From Bacteroides sp. 51 (GTDB lineage Bacteria; Bacteroidota; Bacteroidia; Bacteroidales; Bacteroidaceae): a stretch of 64,000 bases of DNA. This document shows, piece after piece, positions 47,213 through 54,839 of the stretch. The translations under genes and the position numbers were made by a program. A model generated the notes under the pieces. It was not told where the DNA came from. It saw nothing but the letters and a program-made list of their open reading frames with translations, and did not search any database. Within the stretch, counting starts at the first letter, position 1. Each line of letters opens with the position of its first letter. The stretch is taken from the NCBI RefSeq assembly GCF_010500965.1, contig NZ_QVMI01000009.1, positions 211,248-275,247 on the forward strand, read 5' to 3'.

Positions 47213-48145
47213 ATGCTACTTGTTCGCAACACACCGGATTTATCTCATAATGCACTGAAACCAAGTGTAGCGGCTATCGGCTTCTTTGATGGGGTGCATC
47301 TGGGGCATTATTATCTGATAGAACAAGTAAAGACGGAAGCAGCGAAAAGAGGATTCTCTTCGTCACTGGTAACTTTCCCTGTGCATCCCCGTAAAGTGAT
47401 GGATGCAGAATATAAACCCGAACTCCTGACTTCGTATGACGAAAAGGTGGAGCTATTGGAAACAACAGAGATTGATTATTGCTTCGCGTTGGATTTTACT
47501 TCTGATATATCCCACCTTACTGCCTATGACTTTATGCGTTCCATCCTTAAAGAGCGCTATAATGTACAAGGGCTTGTTATTGGCTATGATCACCGGTTTG
47601 GGCATAATCGCAGTGAAGGTTTTGATGATTATTTCCGCTATGGCAAGGAACTGGGCATTGATGTCATTCGCGCGTGCGCGCGTATTATTAATAAGGTGAC
47701 GATTAGTTCCTCGGTCATCCGCCGGCAATTACATGCTGGTGATGTAGCTTTGGCTGCGACCTATCTGGGATATGAATATTTTCTGGATGGTACGGTTATT
47801 GATGGATATAAAGTAGGGCGCACCATCGGATTTCCAACTGCTAATATTCATGTGACTGATTCGGATAAATTAGTTCCTGCTGATGGTGTTTATGCTGTTA
47901 AGGTCACTGTGAACAATAACGTTTATGCCGGAATGCTGAATATTGGTCATCGCCCTACCATTAATAATGGCGGTCATCGTAGCATTGAGGTGCATATTCT
48001 ACATTTCCATTCTGATATATACAACTACCCGATTCGTATTTCCTTTGTTCAACGTATCCGTTCCGAGATGAAGTTCACCGGAAAGGAACAATTGGTTGAA
48101 CAACTCTCCAAAGATGCCTCTGTTGTAGAGGGACTTCTACTTTAA
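47213..48145 (+). CDS. ribF: Bifunctional riboflavin kinase / FAD synthetase
   Basis: 310 residues, the normal length. The N-terminal FMN adenylyltransferase domain has AIGFFDGVHLGHYYLIEQV and VIGYDHRFGHNRSEGFD, with the SSSVIRRQL block near residue 165. The C-terminal flavokinase domain has GRTIGFPTANIHV, YAGMLNIGHRPTINNGG and the closing RIRSEMKFTGKEQLVEQL. It makes FMN and then FAD from riboflavin and ATP in the cytoplasm. A long inverted repeat follows within eight bases of its stop and may terminate the ATPase-HAD-ribF transcript. Confidence 0.97.
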   Translation: MLLVRNTPDLSHNALKPSVAAIGFFDGVHLGHYYLIEQVKTEAAKRGFSSSLVTFPVHPRKVMDAEYKPELLTSYDEKVELLETTEIDYCFALDFTSDISHLTAYDFMRSILKERYNVQGLVIGYDHRFGHNRSEGFDDYFRYGKELGIDVIRACARIINKVTISSSVIRRQLHAGDVALAATYLGYEYFLDGTVIDGYKVGRTIGFPTANIHVTDSDKLVPADGVYAVKVTVNNNVYAGMLNIGHRPTINNGGHRSIEVHILHFHSDIYNYPIRISFVQRIRSEMKFTGKEQLVEQLSKDASVVEGLLL

Positions 48146-48152
48146 TTTTTTT

Positions 48153-48255
48153 TAGCCACAGATCGCGCGGATTACACGGATTAAAGAGCACGGATAAGAT
48201 ATAAATAAAATAATCCGTGTTATTAAATCCGTGCAATCCGCGTGATCTGTGGCTA
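48153..48255. repeat. Long imperfect inverted repeat M (TAGCCACAGATC ... GATCTGTGGCTA)
   Basis: Arms 48153-48197 and 48211-48255 are about 45 bases with roughly seven mismatches. Each has repeated CGGATT units (CGCGGATTACACGGATT). It lies just downstream of ribF and gives a long hairpin. The same style of CACAGATTxCACGGATT palindrome is one I have seen in other Bacteroidetes genomes. Confidence 0.8.
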
Positions 48256-48290
48256 AATATATGCCGTTTTATTGAGAAAAGACAATAAAA

Positions 48291-48381
48291 TATCGAAAAA
48301 CATACTTTATTTATTGTTTTTCGATAAAAATGTTTGGTGGTTTAAAATATAATCTTTTTATTTGCATATCGAAAAACGATA
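48291..48381. promoter_or_regulatory. TATCGAAAAAC operator-like sites upstream of the peptide-CPBP-DUF2975-HTH operon
   Basis: TATCGAAAAACA (48291-48302) and TGTTTTTCGATA (48315-48326) form a perfect 12-bp inverted repeat with a 12-base spacer. A third site, TATCGAAAAACGATA, lies at 48367-48381 with 5-bp palindromic ends. All are within 130 bases of the first start codon in an A/T-rich promoter region. They are likely binding sites for a regulator, most simply the HTH protein encoded at the end of the operon. Confidence 0.6.
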
Positions 48382-48420
48382 AATTATTATTGAATAACAA
48401 ACCAAATACAGATCAGAATA

Positions 48421-48512
48421 TGAAAAAGGCATTTATGAGCATATCGTTATTAGTGATTTCGGTCTCTATGATTGCAATGTTGTTGTGTGGTTCTCTTGCC
48501 ACTAGCATTTAA
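48421..48512 (+). CDS. Possible 30-residue hydrophobic peptide
   Basis: From the ATG at 48421 the frame reads MKKAFMSISLLVISVSMIAM then LLCGSLATSI and stops at 48510-48512. It has two Lys at the start and one continuous hydrophobic stretch, so it would be a single membrane helix or a bare signal-like peptide. It precedes the CPBP gene by 49 bases and is the first frame after the TATCG sites. A longer frame from 48330 exists but crosses those sites. It may be a leader peptide or a substrate of the neighbouring membrane protease. No family was recognised. Confidence 0.4.
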
Positions 48513-48561
48513 TGGTTCAACTAAACAAAGTACCACAAATCTATTAGTCTATTTCAAAACA

Positions 48562-49380
48562 ATGAAAACTACAATTAAACTCGTATTGATCTATTTGGGA
48601 GCTCAGATACTCTCCAGTATGATAGTTCTTATTCCTAATACCTTCTATAATATAAGTCAGGGCAATTCATTGGATACGGTAAGCAGCCAGGCTATTGCTA
48701 TTACCATGTTTCTGGGTTTCTTCATCATGGGAGGCTATCTTTGGAAAGCCGGATATATCAGCACAGATAAAAGAACATGGTCGCCGGTTTCAGGTATTTA
48801 CCTTGTGTTTACTACGCTCATCTGGTTGGCGTCTATTATTATTCTTGAACATTTGTTCAGCCTGTTGCCGGAAATACCTAACCTGCTAAAGAGTGATTTT
48901 GATACATTGCAATCCGGTTGGTTGGGCATTCTTTCCATAGCTTTGTTTGGCCCTATTCTTGAGGAACTGATGTTTCGTGGAGCAATAATGCGTGCTTTAT
49001 TAAAGAAATACAATCCAACGAAAGCCATTATCCTGTCTGCTCTCATCTTTGGGATCATTCATTTTAATCCCGCGCAGATTGTTGCCGGAGCGATTTTGGG
49101 TTTGCTCCTGGGATGGATTTATTATAAAACGGCAAGTCTTATTCCTTGCATATTGATTCATATTCTCAATAATAGTCTTTCTGTTTATTTGAATTTGAAG
49201 TACCCTGATGTAGAATATGCGAAGGATTTGTTCACTGGGAATACATATTCCATTGTTTTAATCGCAGCTATTATTATTTTTGTCGGCTCAATCTTGTGGA
49301 TGAAGCAAGTTACGATTCCTTTTCCATGGAAAGAAGAGCGTGTAGAAGAGCATTATAATGAAGTAAAAAACGAAGAATAA
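48562..49380 (+). CDS. CPBP-family intramembrane metalloprotease
   Basis: 272 residues from the ATG at 48562, which starts a hydrophobic helix (LVLIYLGAQILSSMIVLI). Multiple membrane helices follow. The CPBP (Abi, Rce1-like) motifs are all present: EELMFRGAIM (motif 1, EExxxR), FGIIHFNPAQIVAGAILGLL (motif 2, HFN) and CILIHILNNS (motif 3). These place the catalytic glutamates and histidines in the membrane. Rce1-type enzymes cleave prenylated or other short membrane peptides; bacterial members also process peptide antibiotics and give immunity. The next gene starts one base after its stop. Confidence 0.92.
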   Translation: MKTTIKLVLIYLGAQILSSMIVLIPNTFYNISQGNSLDTVSSQAIAITMFLGFFIMGGYLWKAGYISTDKRTWSPVSGIYLVFTTLIWLASIIILEHLFSLLPEIPNLLKSDFDTLQSGWLGILSIALFGPILEELMFRGAIMRALLKKYNPTKAIILSALIFGIIHFNPAQIVAGAILGLLLGWIYYKTASLIPCILIHILNNSLSVYLNLKYPDVEYAKDLFTGNTYSIVLIAAIIIFVGSILWMKQVTIPFPWKEERVEEHYNEVKNEE

Positions 49381-49381
49381 G

Positions 49382-50071
49382 ATGAAAAACAGATTAAACA
49401 TACTGTGTTTTTTGGTTGTACTGGTGTTGGGATACTCTATCTCAGAATCTATATACCAATTTAGTTTGGGAGTGTCAATGGGTGCCAGAACAAGCTTTGA
49501 AGAGGGTTATGAAGCAGGGCGAAAAGGAGAAAAGCCGGACCTGAGTAAGAGTAAAACCCAGATGATGGATGTGATGTACATGAAGCATGTGGCATTGACT
49601 CCCGATGTTTATCCTATATTCAATGATTCGGTTCTGAATGAGAAAACGGGCGAGTATGTGCCGGCTATGTATAGTCAGATGCTTGTTAGCGTAAAAACAA
49701 AGCAGAGTATAGGGCAGACGTTAACCATTATTATTTTTAGCATGATCAATCTTTTTGCTGTCGTGGTTGCGGTTGTGATCTTTATTCTCATTATTGTATC
49801 TATCAATAAGTCGAAGATCTTTATTTGGAGGAATGTGTATTGCCTGCGGTGGTTGGGAGCTATGCTTATTTTGAGTTTTATTTGCACTGTTGTTCCTACA
49901 GCTGTAACGAGCTATGCTTTATCTGATGTTTTTTCAATTAAAGGATATGACCTCCATTTATCGGAACTTGTGTCTATTACAAATTTAGTGCTCGGGCTTT
50001 CATCTCTGATTGTTGGCGAGATCTTTGCAATTGGGTTGCGAATGAAAGAAGAACAGGAATTAACGATTTAA
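49382..50071 (+). CDS. DUF2975-like four-helix membrane protein (paralogue 1)
   Basis: 229 residues with membrane helices at the N-terminus (LNILCFLVVLVLGYSISES), about 120-145 (LFAVVVAVVIFILIIVSI), 160-185 and at the C-terminus (LVLGLSSLIVGEIFAIGLRM). The extracytoplasmic loop after helix 1 has a Lys/Glu-rich segment. The final EIFAIGLRMKEEQELTI is shared with the next gene, so the two arose by duplication. The layout matches DUF2975 proteins, which are commonly encoded next to a small Cro/CI-type HTH gene, as here. Function unknown to me; a membrane-bound partner or sensor for the HTH protein is plausible. Confidence 0.82.
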   Translation: MKNRLNILCFLVVLVLGYSISESIYQFSLGVSMGARTSFEEGYEAGRKGEKPDLSKSKTQMMDVMYMKHVALTPDVYPIFNDSVLNEKTGEYVPAMYSQMLVSVKTKQSIGQTLTIIIFSMINLFAVVVAVVIFILIIVSINKSKIFIWRNVYCLRWLGAMLILSFICTVVPTAVTSYALSDVFSIKGYDLHLSELVSITNLVLGLSSLIVGEIFAIGLRMKEEQELTI

Positions 50072-50081
50072 AGGTGTAATA

Positions 50082-50747
50082 ATGAAGACGAAGTTAAATA
50101 TATTGTGCATACTAATATTGGTTGCTGTTGGGTTTTCAATAGCCGAAGCGATTTACAGAAGTTATGATACCTTCTTACCGGACTTCAAGAAAGGATTTAC
50201 CGAAGCGTTAAGTGTATATACTCAGGATACCGTGCCAGTTGATAATATACAAAGACTTTTTGTCGATTTGGCAGCCAATACCTATGAAGTATATACCGAT
50301 TCTGTTTACAACGCGAAAACAGACAAGTGGATGCCGGCAGAGATATGCAGTGTTGTTGTTAAAGTGAGCCATTCTGATGTTCCCTGGTGGAGAGAGGCTC
50401 TTCTTGGTTTTGGGGCATTGGTTGCATGTATAGCCGGAATTCTTCAAATTGTATTTTTCTTCAGGCTAGTCTCTGCCATTAATAAGTCAATCATCTTTGA
50501 ATGGGATAATGTGATTAAGCTTCGCACCATCGGATGGTCTATGCTTGTCTTTTTCCTTGCCTATGCACTGTGCGCTTATGCAGATTATGCTGCTATTACT
50601 TCTATAGCGGATATTCCCAACTATAAGATAACGACAGAAGAAGTGTTTGATTTTTATCAACTGATCCTTGGATTAGGAGTTTTAGTAATAGCCGAAGTCT
50701 TTGCAATTGGCATACGGTTGCGTGAAGAACAGGAGCTAACCATTTAA
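50082..50747 (+). CDS. DUF2975-like four-helix membrane protein (paralogue 2)
   Basis: 221 residues and the same plan as paralogue 1: LNILCILILVAVGFSIAEAI, helices at about 110-135 (LGFGALVACIAGILQIVFFF) and 155-180, and a final VIAEVFAIGIRLREEQELTI. The conserved parts are both ends and the SAINKS(I/K)IFxW(D/R)NV linker, while the outer loops differ (YRSYDTFLPDFKKGFTEAL here). Divergent loops with conserved cytoplasmic segments suggest that the two sense different signals but use the same downstream contact. It starts 10 bases after paralogue 1. Confidence 0.82.
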   Translation: MKTKLNILCILILVAVGFSIAEAIYRSYDTFLPDFKKGFTEALSVYTQDTVPVDNIQRLFVDLAANTYEVYTDSVYNAKTDKWMPAEICSVVVKVSHSDVPWWREALLGFGALVACIAGILQIVFFFRLVSAINKSIIFEWDNVIKLRTIGWSMLVFFLAYALCAYADYAAITSIADIPNYKITTEEVFDFYQLILGLGVLVIAEVFAIGIRLREEQELTI

Positions 50748-50765
50748 GTAAGGGGAGAATTCGAT

Positions 50766-50999
50766 ATGGCAATAATAGTAAACTTAGATATAATGATGGC
50801 TCGAAGAAAAATCTCTTTGAGCGAATTAGCAGAAAAAGTCGATATTACTCCGGCTAACTTATCCATCCTGAAAACAGGGAAAGCGAAAGCAATCCGTTTC
50901 TCTACGCTCGAAGCTATTTGCAAAGAGTTGGACTGTCAACCGGGAGATATACTAGAGTTCAGCCCCGAGGCAGGGCCGCCGGATTCTGATGCAGGCTAA
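50766..50999 (+). CDS. Cro/CI-type HTH regulator of the DUF2975 operon
   Basis: 77 residues, nearly all helix-turn-helix. LSELAEKVDITPANLSILKT is the DNA-binding region and IRFSTLEAICKELDCQPGDI the following helices, as in the YozG/HTH_26 group. It has a strong AGGGGAG ribosome-binding site 9 bases upstream. It ends a unit of CPBP protease, two DUF2975 proteins and this regulator; the usual genomic partner of such proteins is a DUF2975 membrane protein. It probably represses or activates its own operon through the TATCG sites at 48291-48381. Confidence 0.9.
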   Translation: MAIIVNLDIMMARRKISLSELAEKVDITPANLSILKTGKAKAIRFSTLEAICKELDCQPGDILEFSPEAGPPDSDAG

Positions 51000-51011
51000 T
51001 GAATTGGGATA

Positions 51012-51050
51012 GCCAGGTTTTATTCCGCATGGAAACCTGGTCATCCTGGT
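51012..51050. repeat. Short palindromic element N with CCGCATGGAAACCTGG
   Basis: CCAGGTTT (51013-51020) and AAACCTGG (51033-51040) form a hairpin. CCGCATGGAAACCTGG at 51025-51040 is identical to bases 45022-45037 in the ATPase gene. It lies between the convergent HTH and SufE genes, and the SufE stop (51041-51043) follows directly. Confidence 0.65.
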
Positions 51051-51469
51051 TTATGGCTTGCCTTGAATGCCAGTGCATACATGCGTATTTGTTTCACCAT
51101 CGACAACAGTCCATTGCTGCGTGTGGGCGATAAATGTTCTTTCAAACCAATCTTGTCGATAAAATAAAGATCAGCGTTTAGGATCTCGTCGGGTGTATGT
51201 CCGGAGAGGACATTGATAAGCAAGGCAATAATGCCTTTGGTAATTAGCGCATCACTTTCTGCCTGGAAAACTACTTTCCCGTCTATGTAATCGGCGTGCA
51301 GCCAAACACGGCTTTGGCAACCTTCAATGAGGTTTTGATCTGTTTTGTACTTTTCGTCAAGGGAGGGCTGTTCATTGCCCAGGTCGATGAGTATCTGGTA
51401 GCGGTCCATCCAGTCGTCGAACTCGCTGAATTCCGCAATGATTTCGTCTTGTTTTTCGTTAATTGTCAT
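51041..51469 (-). CDS. sufE: SufE-family sulfur acceptor
   Basis: 142 residues. SufE takes persulfide sulfur from the cysteine desulfurase SufS and passes it to the SufBCD scaffold for Fe-S cluster assembly. The acceptor is Cys51 in NLIEGCQSRVWLHADY. The N-terminal FDDWMDRYQILIDLG and the C-terminal LKEHLSPTRSNGLLSMVKQI are typical of the fold. No other suf genes are near, which is common in Bacteroidetes. The M28 peptidase follows 31 bases upstream on the same strand, so the two may share a transcript. Confidence 0.95.
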   Translation of the reverse strand: MTINEKQDEIIAEFSEFDDWMDRYQILIDLGNEQPSLDEKYKTDQNLIEGCQSRVWLHADYIDGKVVFQAESDALITKGIIALLINVLSGHTPDEILNADLYFIDKIGLKEHLSPTRSNGLLSMVKQIRMYALAFKASHKPG

Positions 51470-51499
51470 AGTGCTAATGTATTAGCTATATGTATATTA

Positions 51500-52495
51500 T
51501 TACTTTTCATTGTAGATCACTGCAAGTACCGTTTGCCCCACGGCCTGGAGTGTTTTCTTATCTATTCCGCTCATATCATCGTTTATGGTATGCCAGAAAT
51601 CTCCGAAGCTATTGTGTTTTGCATCAGCCATATAGGGCACAATGTCAATGCTTGGGATGCCGGCAATCTCGTTCACGAACAGGTGATCGTCTATAGCTCC
51701 GCCATTTTCTTCGTTCACGAAGATGTTGCTATACCCCAGTTCCTTTGCTTTCTTCCATACTTTTTTATTGACGCTTCTGGCATATTTCTCAGAGTAAAGC
51801 TCGCGATAGAAGGTTGCATCTTTTCCTCCTACCATATCCAGCAGAATGCCAAAGCGTGCATTGTATCCCTCTACATGCGGATTGCGCGACCAGTATTGCG
51901 AACCTAGACACCAGTATTCGTCTTTATGATCGCCTTTGTGGAAGCGCGGCGCTCCATAATCTTCGGCATCAAAAAAGATGATATCAATGCCCAGAGCCGG
52001 TGCTTCCTGATTGATCAGGCGGGCAATCTCCAACAGGACGCCTACGCCACTTGCACCATCATTTGCTCCCAGAACCGGGGTGTGGTGGTTTTTCTCATCA
52101 AGGTCGGCATCGGACCACGGACGGGAATCCCAGTGGGCAAACAGCAGGATTCGTTTTTTATTCTCGGGGTTATAAGAACCGATGATGTTTCTGGCTTTAA
52201 GTATCGTACCATTAAATGCCAACAGATCGGCGTATTGGTTGGTTACTTTGGCGCCATACTCTTCCAGCTTTTGTGCCAGATACTCGCCACAGGCCACGTG
52301 CTCCTTGGTGTTGGGCACTCGTGGGCCGAAGTCTACCTGCGCCTGAATGTACTGGTAAGCGTTGTCGGCATTGAACTCGGGTACTGTAATCATGTTTTCG
52401 GCTGTATCATTGGCCTTATTGCTATTGCCGGTTTTGCACGATGTGGTGGTAAGTAGCATGCACGCCATAAATGCCAGTGTGATATATTTCTTCAT
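51500..52495 (-). CDS. M28-family zinc peptidase / glutaminyl cyclase-like lipoprotein
   Basis: 331 residues with a lipoprotein signal (FMACMLLTTTSCKTGNS). The zinc-binding and active-site blocks are those of M28 enzymes: LLFAHWDSRPWSDADLDEK, LGANDGASGVGVLLEIARL, DIIFFDAEDYGAPRFHKG and GAIDDHLFVNEIAGIPSIDI. The short form with HWDSRPW is typical of glutaminyl-peptide cyclotransferases, which make pyroglutamate at protein N-termini. That reaction is common on Bacteroidetes exported proteins, where Gln often follows the signal peptide. Aminopeptidase activity is the alternative. It acts in the periplasm or at the surface. Confidence 0.9.
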   Translation of the reverse strand: MKKYITLAFMACMLLTTTSCKTGNSNKANDTAENMITVPEFNADNAYQYIQAQVDFGPRVPNTKEHVACGEYLAQKLEEYGAKVTNQYADLLAFNGTILKARNIIGSYNPENKKRILLFAHWDSRPWSDADLDEKNHHTPVLGANDGASGVGVLLEIARLINQEAPALGIDIIFFDAEDYGAPRFHKGDHKDEYWCLGSQYWSRNPHVEGYNARFGILLDMVGGKDATFYRELYSEKYARSVNKKVWKKAKELGYSNIFVNEENGGAIDDHLFVNEIAGIPSIDIVPYMADAKHNSFGDFWHTINDDMSGIDKKTLQAVGQTVLAVIYNEK

Positions 52496-52540
52496 CTTCT
52501 TTTTTGAGTTTATTGTTTTCGGGTGTACAAAGGTACGTAT

Positions 52541-53467
52541 TTAGAATTGAGAATCTTGCTGCCCCAGCTGCAATTTAACAGCTTTTTTGGTGATGGATAG
52601 CTCAACCGGGGCACCGCAGATCATTGGTAAATTATATGTAACATGCCCTACGGGGAAGTTAAAACAAACGGGTATGTTGTATGGTTTCAATACGTCGGCC
52701 AATGCTCCGTACAGTTCTTTGCCCAGCGATTTATCTTCTTCGTATTCCGTAAACTGCCCGATGATTACTGCCGAGAGCTTTTCTAATACCCCGCCTAGTT
52801 TCAGGTTGTAGATCATGCGCTCTATGGCATGGGGGCGTTCGCTGATGTCTTCAATGAATAATATCGTATTCTCTGCCGGGATGTCGTAAGGTGTTCCGCG
52901 GAGTCCATACAACACGGCAAGATTCCCTCCCCGTAGTATGCCTTTGGCCGTGCCTTCGTGATTCAGCTTATGTGGCTTGCAGGTGTATTCGGGCAGCTTG
53001 CCGAATAGGATATCTTTCAGATAGGCGCTGCAAAGATCGTCCTCCGGTTCGAGTGCCAGGTGGCGAGCCATCAGCGCGTGCAATGAGGCGTAACCATTGG
53101 CCTGGAATAGATTGTGTAAAGCCGTAATGTCACTGTACCCGATGAGCCACTTGGGCGATTGGCGGAAGCGGGTAAAGTCCAGTTTCTCTATAAGGTGTAT
53201 GGCGCCGTAGCCTCCGCGACTACAAAAGATGGCCCTGACATCCTTGTCGTCCATGGCATGTTGCAGGTCGTCGGTGCGTTGCTTGACTGTTCCCGCATAC
53301 CGGCCCGATGAGTGTCCGGCATATTTCCCGGTAACGGGTTGTAATCCCCATGACTCCAAACGTTTGACGGCTTCCTTCAGGAGGCGTTTGTCTATTTTGC
53401 TTGACGGCGACAGGATCACAACTTTATCGCCCTCTTGCAGATATGGAGGAAAGCTAGGTTCGTTCAT
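52541..53467 (-). CDS. ldcA: LD-carboxypeptidase (muramoyltetrapeptide carboxypeptidase, S66)
   Basis: 308 residues from the ATG at 53467, which gives the usual cytoplasmic start (YLQEGDKVVILSPSSKIDKR). The catalytic Ser83 is in AIFCSRGGYGAIHLIEK. The catalytic Glu lies in LFIEDISERPHAIERM and the His in FPVGHVTYNLPMICG. LdcA removes the terminal D-Ala from muropeptide tetrapeptides during cell-wall recycling. The upstream nine residues of the longer frame are not conserved in style. Bases 53468-53900, upstream, hold only the palindrome O and no gene. Confidence 0.92.
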   Translation of the reverse strand: MNEPSFPPYLQEGDKVVILSPSSKIDKRLLKEAVKRLESWGLQPVTGKYAGHSSGRYAGTVKQRTDDLQHAMDDKDVRAIFCSRGGYGAIHLIEKLDFTRFRQSPKWLIGYSDITALHNLFQANGYASLHALMARHLALEPEDDLCSAYLKDILFGKLPEYTCKPHKLNHEGTAKGILRGGNLAVLYGLRGTPYDIPAENTILFIEDISERPHAIERMIYNLKLGGVLEKLSAVIIGQFTEYEEDKSLGKELYGALADVLKPYNIPVCFNFPVGHVTYNLPMICGAPVELSITKKAVKLQLGQQDSQF

Positions 53468-53608
53468 GTTATTATAGATTGAAACATGCCCCAAAGTTAA
53501 ACAAAAGGGCGATAAACAGCTTAAGATAGAAGCAAAAAAGAAATATGCCGCTTTATTTAACCGCTTGTTGTGGAGTTATTAATGTCTATTGATTATTGAA
53601 TTAATATA

Positions 53609-53734
53609 CTTTGCTTATTTAATTAGTTCGTCCCGCAGCTGCGGGACGATCGGCCCGCATATGGCAACCGAATAGCCCGCAACTGTGGGACGAATAGCCC
53701 CCATCTGCGGGACGAACTAATTAAATAAGCAAAG
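53609..53734. repeat. Composite palindrome O with perfect 30-bp inverted arms
   Basis: Arms 53609-53638 and 53705-53734 are exact inverses (CTTTGCTTATTTAATTAG then TTCGTCCCGCAG). The 66-base centre contains TCCCGCAGCTGCGGGA (53631-53646, perfect), CCCGCAACTGTGGGACG and CCCCCATCTGCGGGACG, all variants of the same unit. It lies in a 433-base gap between the LD-carboxypeptidase and ptb genes, which are divergent; no other feature was seen there. Confidence 0.9.
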
Positions 53735-53900
53735 CACATGAATTGAACCATAAAACAGTATTAATGATTATATAAGAGTGGGTAAAGTCTGCCATCATTT
53801 CCGGAATATACCATAATGTTATTTAATGCCCTGCATTTTACCCTTTCCCGACCACCTGTATTTCGATATTTTTTTTGATATTTGCTAAAAATCTACCATT

Positions 53901-54839
53901 ATGAAACCAATTAAGAATTTCGCCGAGTTGACAGAGCATTTAAAGGGACTGAAATGCAGAAGGCGTGTTGCCGTAGTTTGTGCCAACGACCCGAATACGG
54001 AATATGCTATTGCCCGTGCGCTTGAAGAAGGAATTGCAGAGTTCCTCATGATCGGCGATTCTGCCATACTCGAAAAATATCCTACCCTGAAGAAATACCC
54101 CGAACATGTGAAAGTCCTTCACATCGAGAACCCCGATGAAGCGGCTCGCGAAGCTGTACGTATTGTTCGTGAAGGCGGAGCAGATATCCTGATGAAAGGC
54201 ATTATCAATACCGACAACCTGCTGCGTGCCATATTGGATAAGGAAAAAGGATTGCTTCCGAAGGGTAAAATCCTGACGCACTTGTCGGTTGTAGAGATTC
54301 CGACTTACGATAAACTCTTGTTTTTCTCCGACGCCGCGGTCATTCCGCGCCCCACCCTGCAACAGCGCATCGAGATGGTTTGGTATGCCATTCATACCTG
54401 CCACAGCTTCGGAATCAGGCAGCCCCGCGTGGCGTTGATACACTTTACGGAAAAGGTTAGCGCCAAATTCCCCACTTCGTTGGATTATGTGAATATCGTG
54501 GAGCTGGCCGAAGGCGGAGAGTTCGGAGATGTGATCATTGACGGCCCCCTGGATGTGCGTACAGCCTGCGAAAAGGCGAGCGGCGATATCAAAGGAATCG
54601 TCTCGCCAATTAACGGAGAGGCCGACGTGCTGATTTTTCCTAACATAGAATCGGGCAACGCATTCTATAAAACCGTATCTTTGTTCAGTAAAGCTGAAAT
54701 GGCAGGACTTCTGCAAGGCCCGAGCTGTCCCGTGGTATTGCCCTCGCGCAGTGATTCGGGACTGTCGAAATATTACAGTATAGCTATGGCCTGCCTGACC
54801 TGCAAAAATAAACCATGCAATGAAAATACTCGCAATTAA
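53901..54839 (+). CDS. ptb: Phosphate butyryltransferase
   Basis: 312 residues. It converts butyryl-CoA and phosphate to butyryl phosphate in the cytoplasm. Family blocks: VVCANDPNTEYAIARALEEG, ADILMKGIINTDNLLRAIL, LTHLSVVEIPTYDKLLFFSD, INGEADVLIFPNIESGNAFY and VVLPSRSDSGLSKYYSIAMA, typical of phosphate acetyl/butyryltransferases. Pairing with butyrate kinase, which overlaps by 20 bases, supports the butyryl form. Branched-chain acyl substrates are possible. The 20-base overlap suggests translational coupling. The upstream fatty-acyl-CoA genes are not in the window. Confidence 0.95.
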   Translation: MKPIKNFAELTEHLKGLKCRRRVAVVCANDPNTEYAIARALEEGIAEFLMIGDSAILEKYPTLKKYPEHVKVLHIENPDEAAREAVRIVREGGADILMKGIINTDNLLRAILDKEKGLLPKGKILTHLSVVEIPTYDKLLFFSDAAVIPRPTLQQRIEMVWYAIHTCHSFGIRQPRVALIHFTEKVSAKFPTSLDYVNIVELAEGGEFGDVIIDGPLDVRTACEKASGDIKGIVSPINGEADVLIFPNIESGNAFYKTVSLFSKAEMAGLLQGPSCPVVLPSRSDSGLSKYYSIAMACLTCKNKPCNENTRN

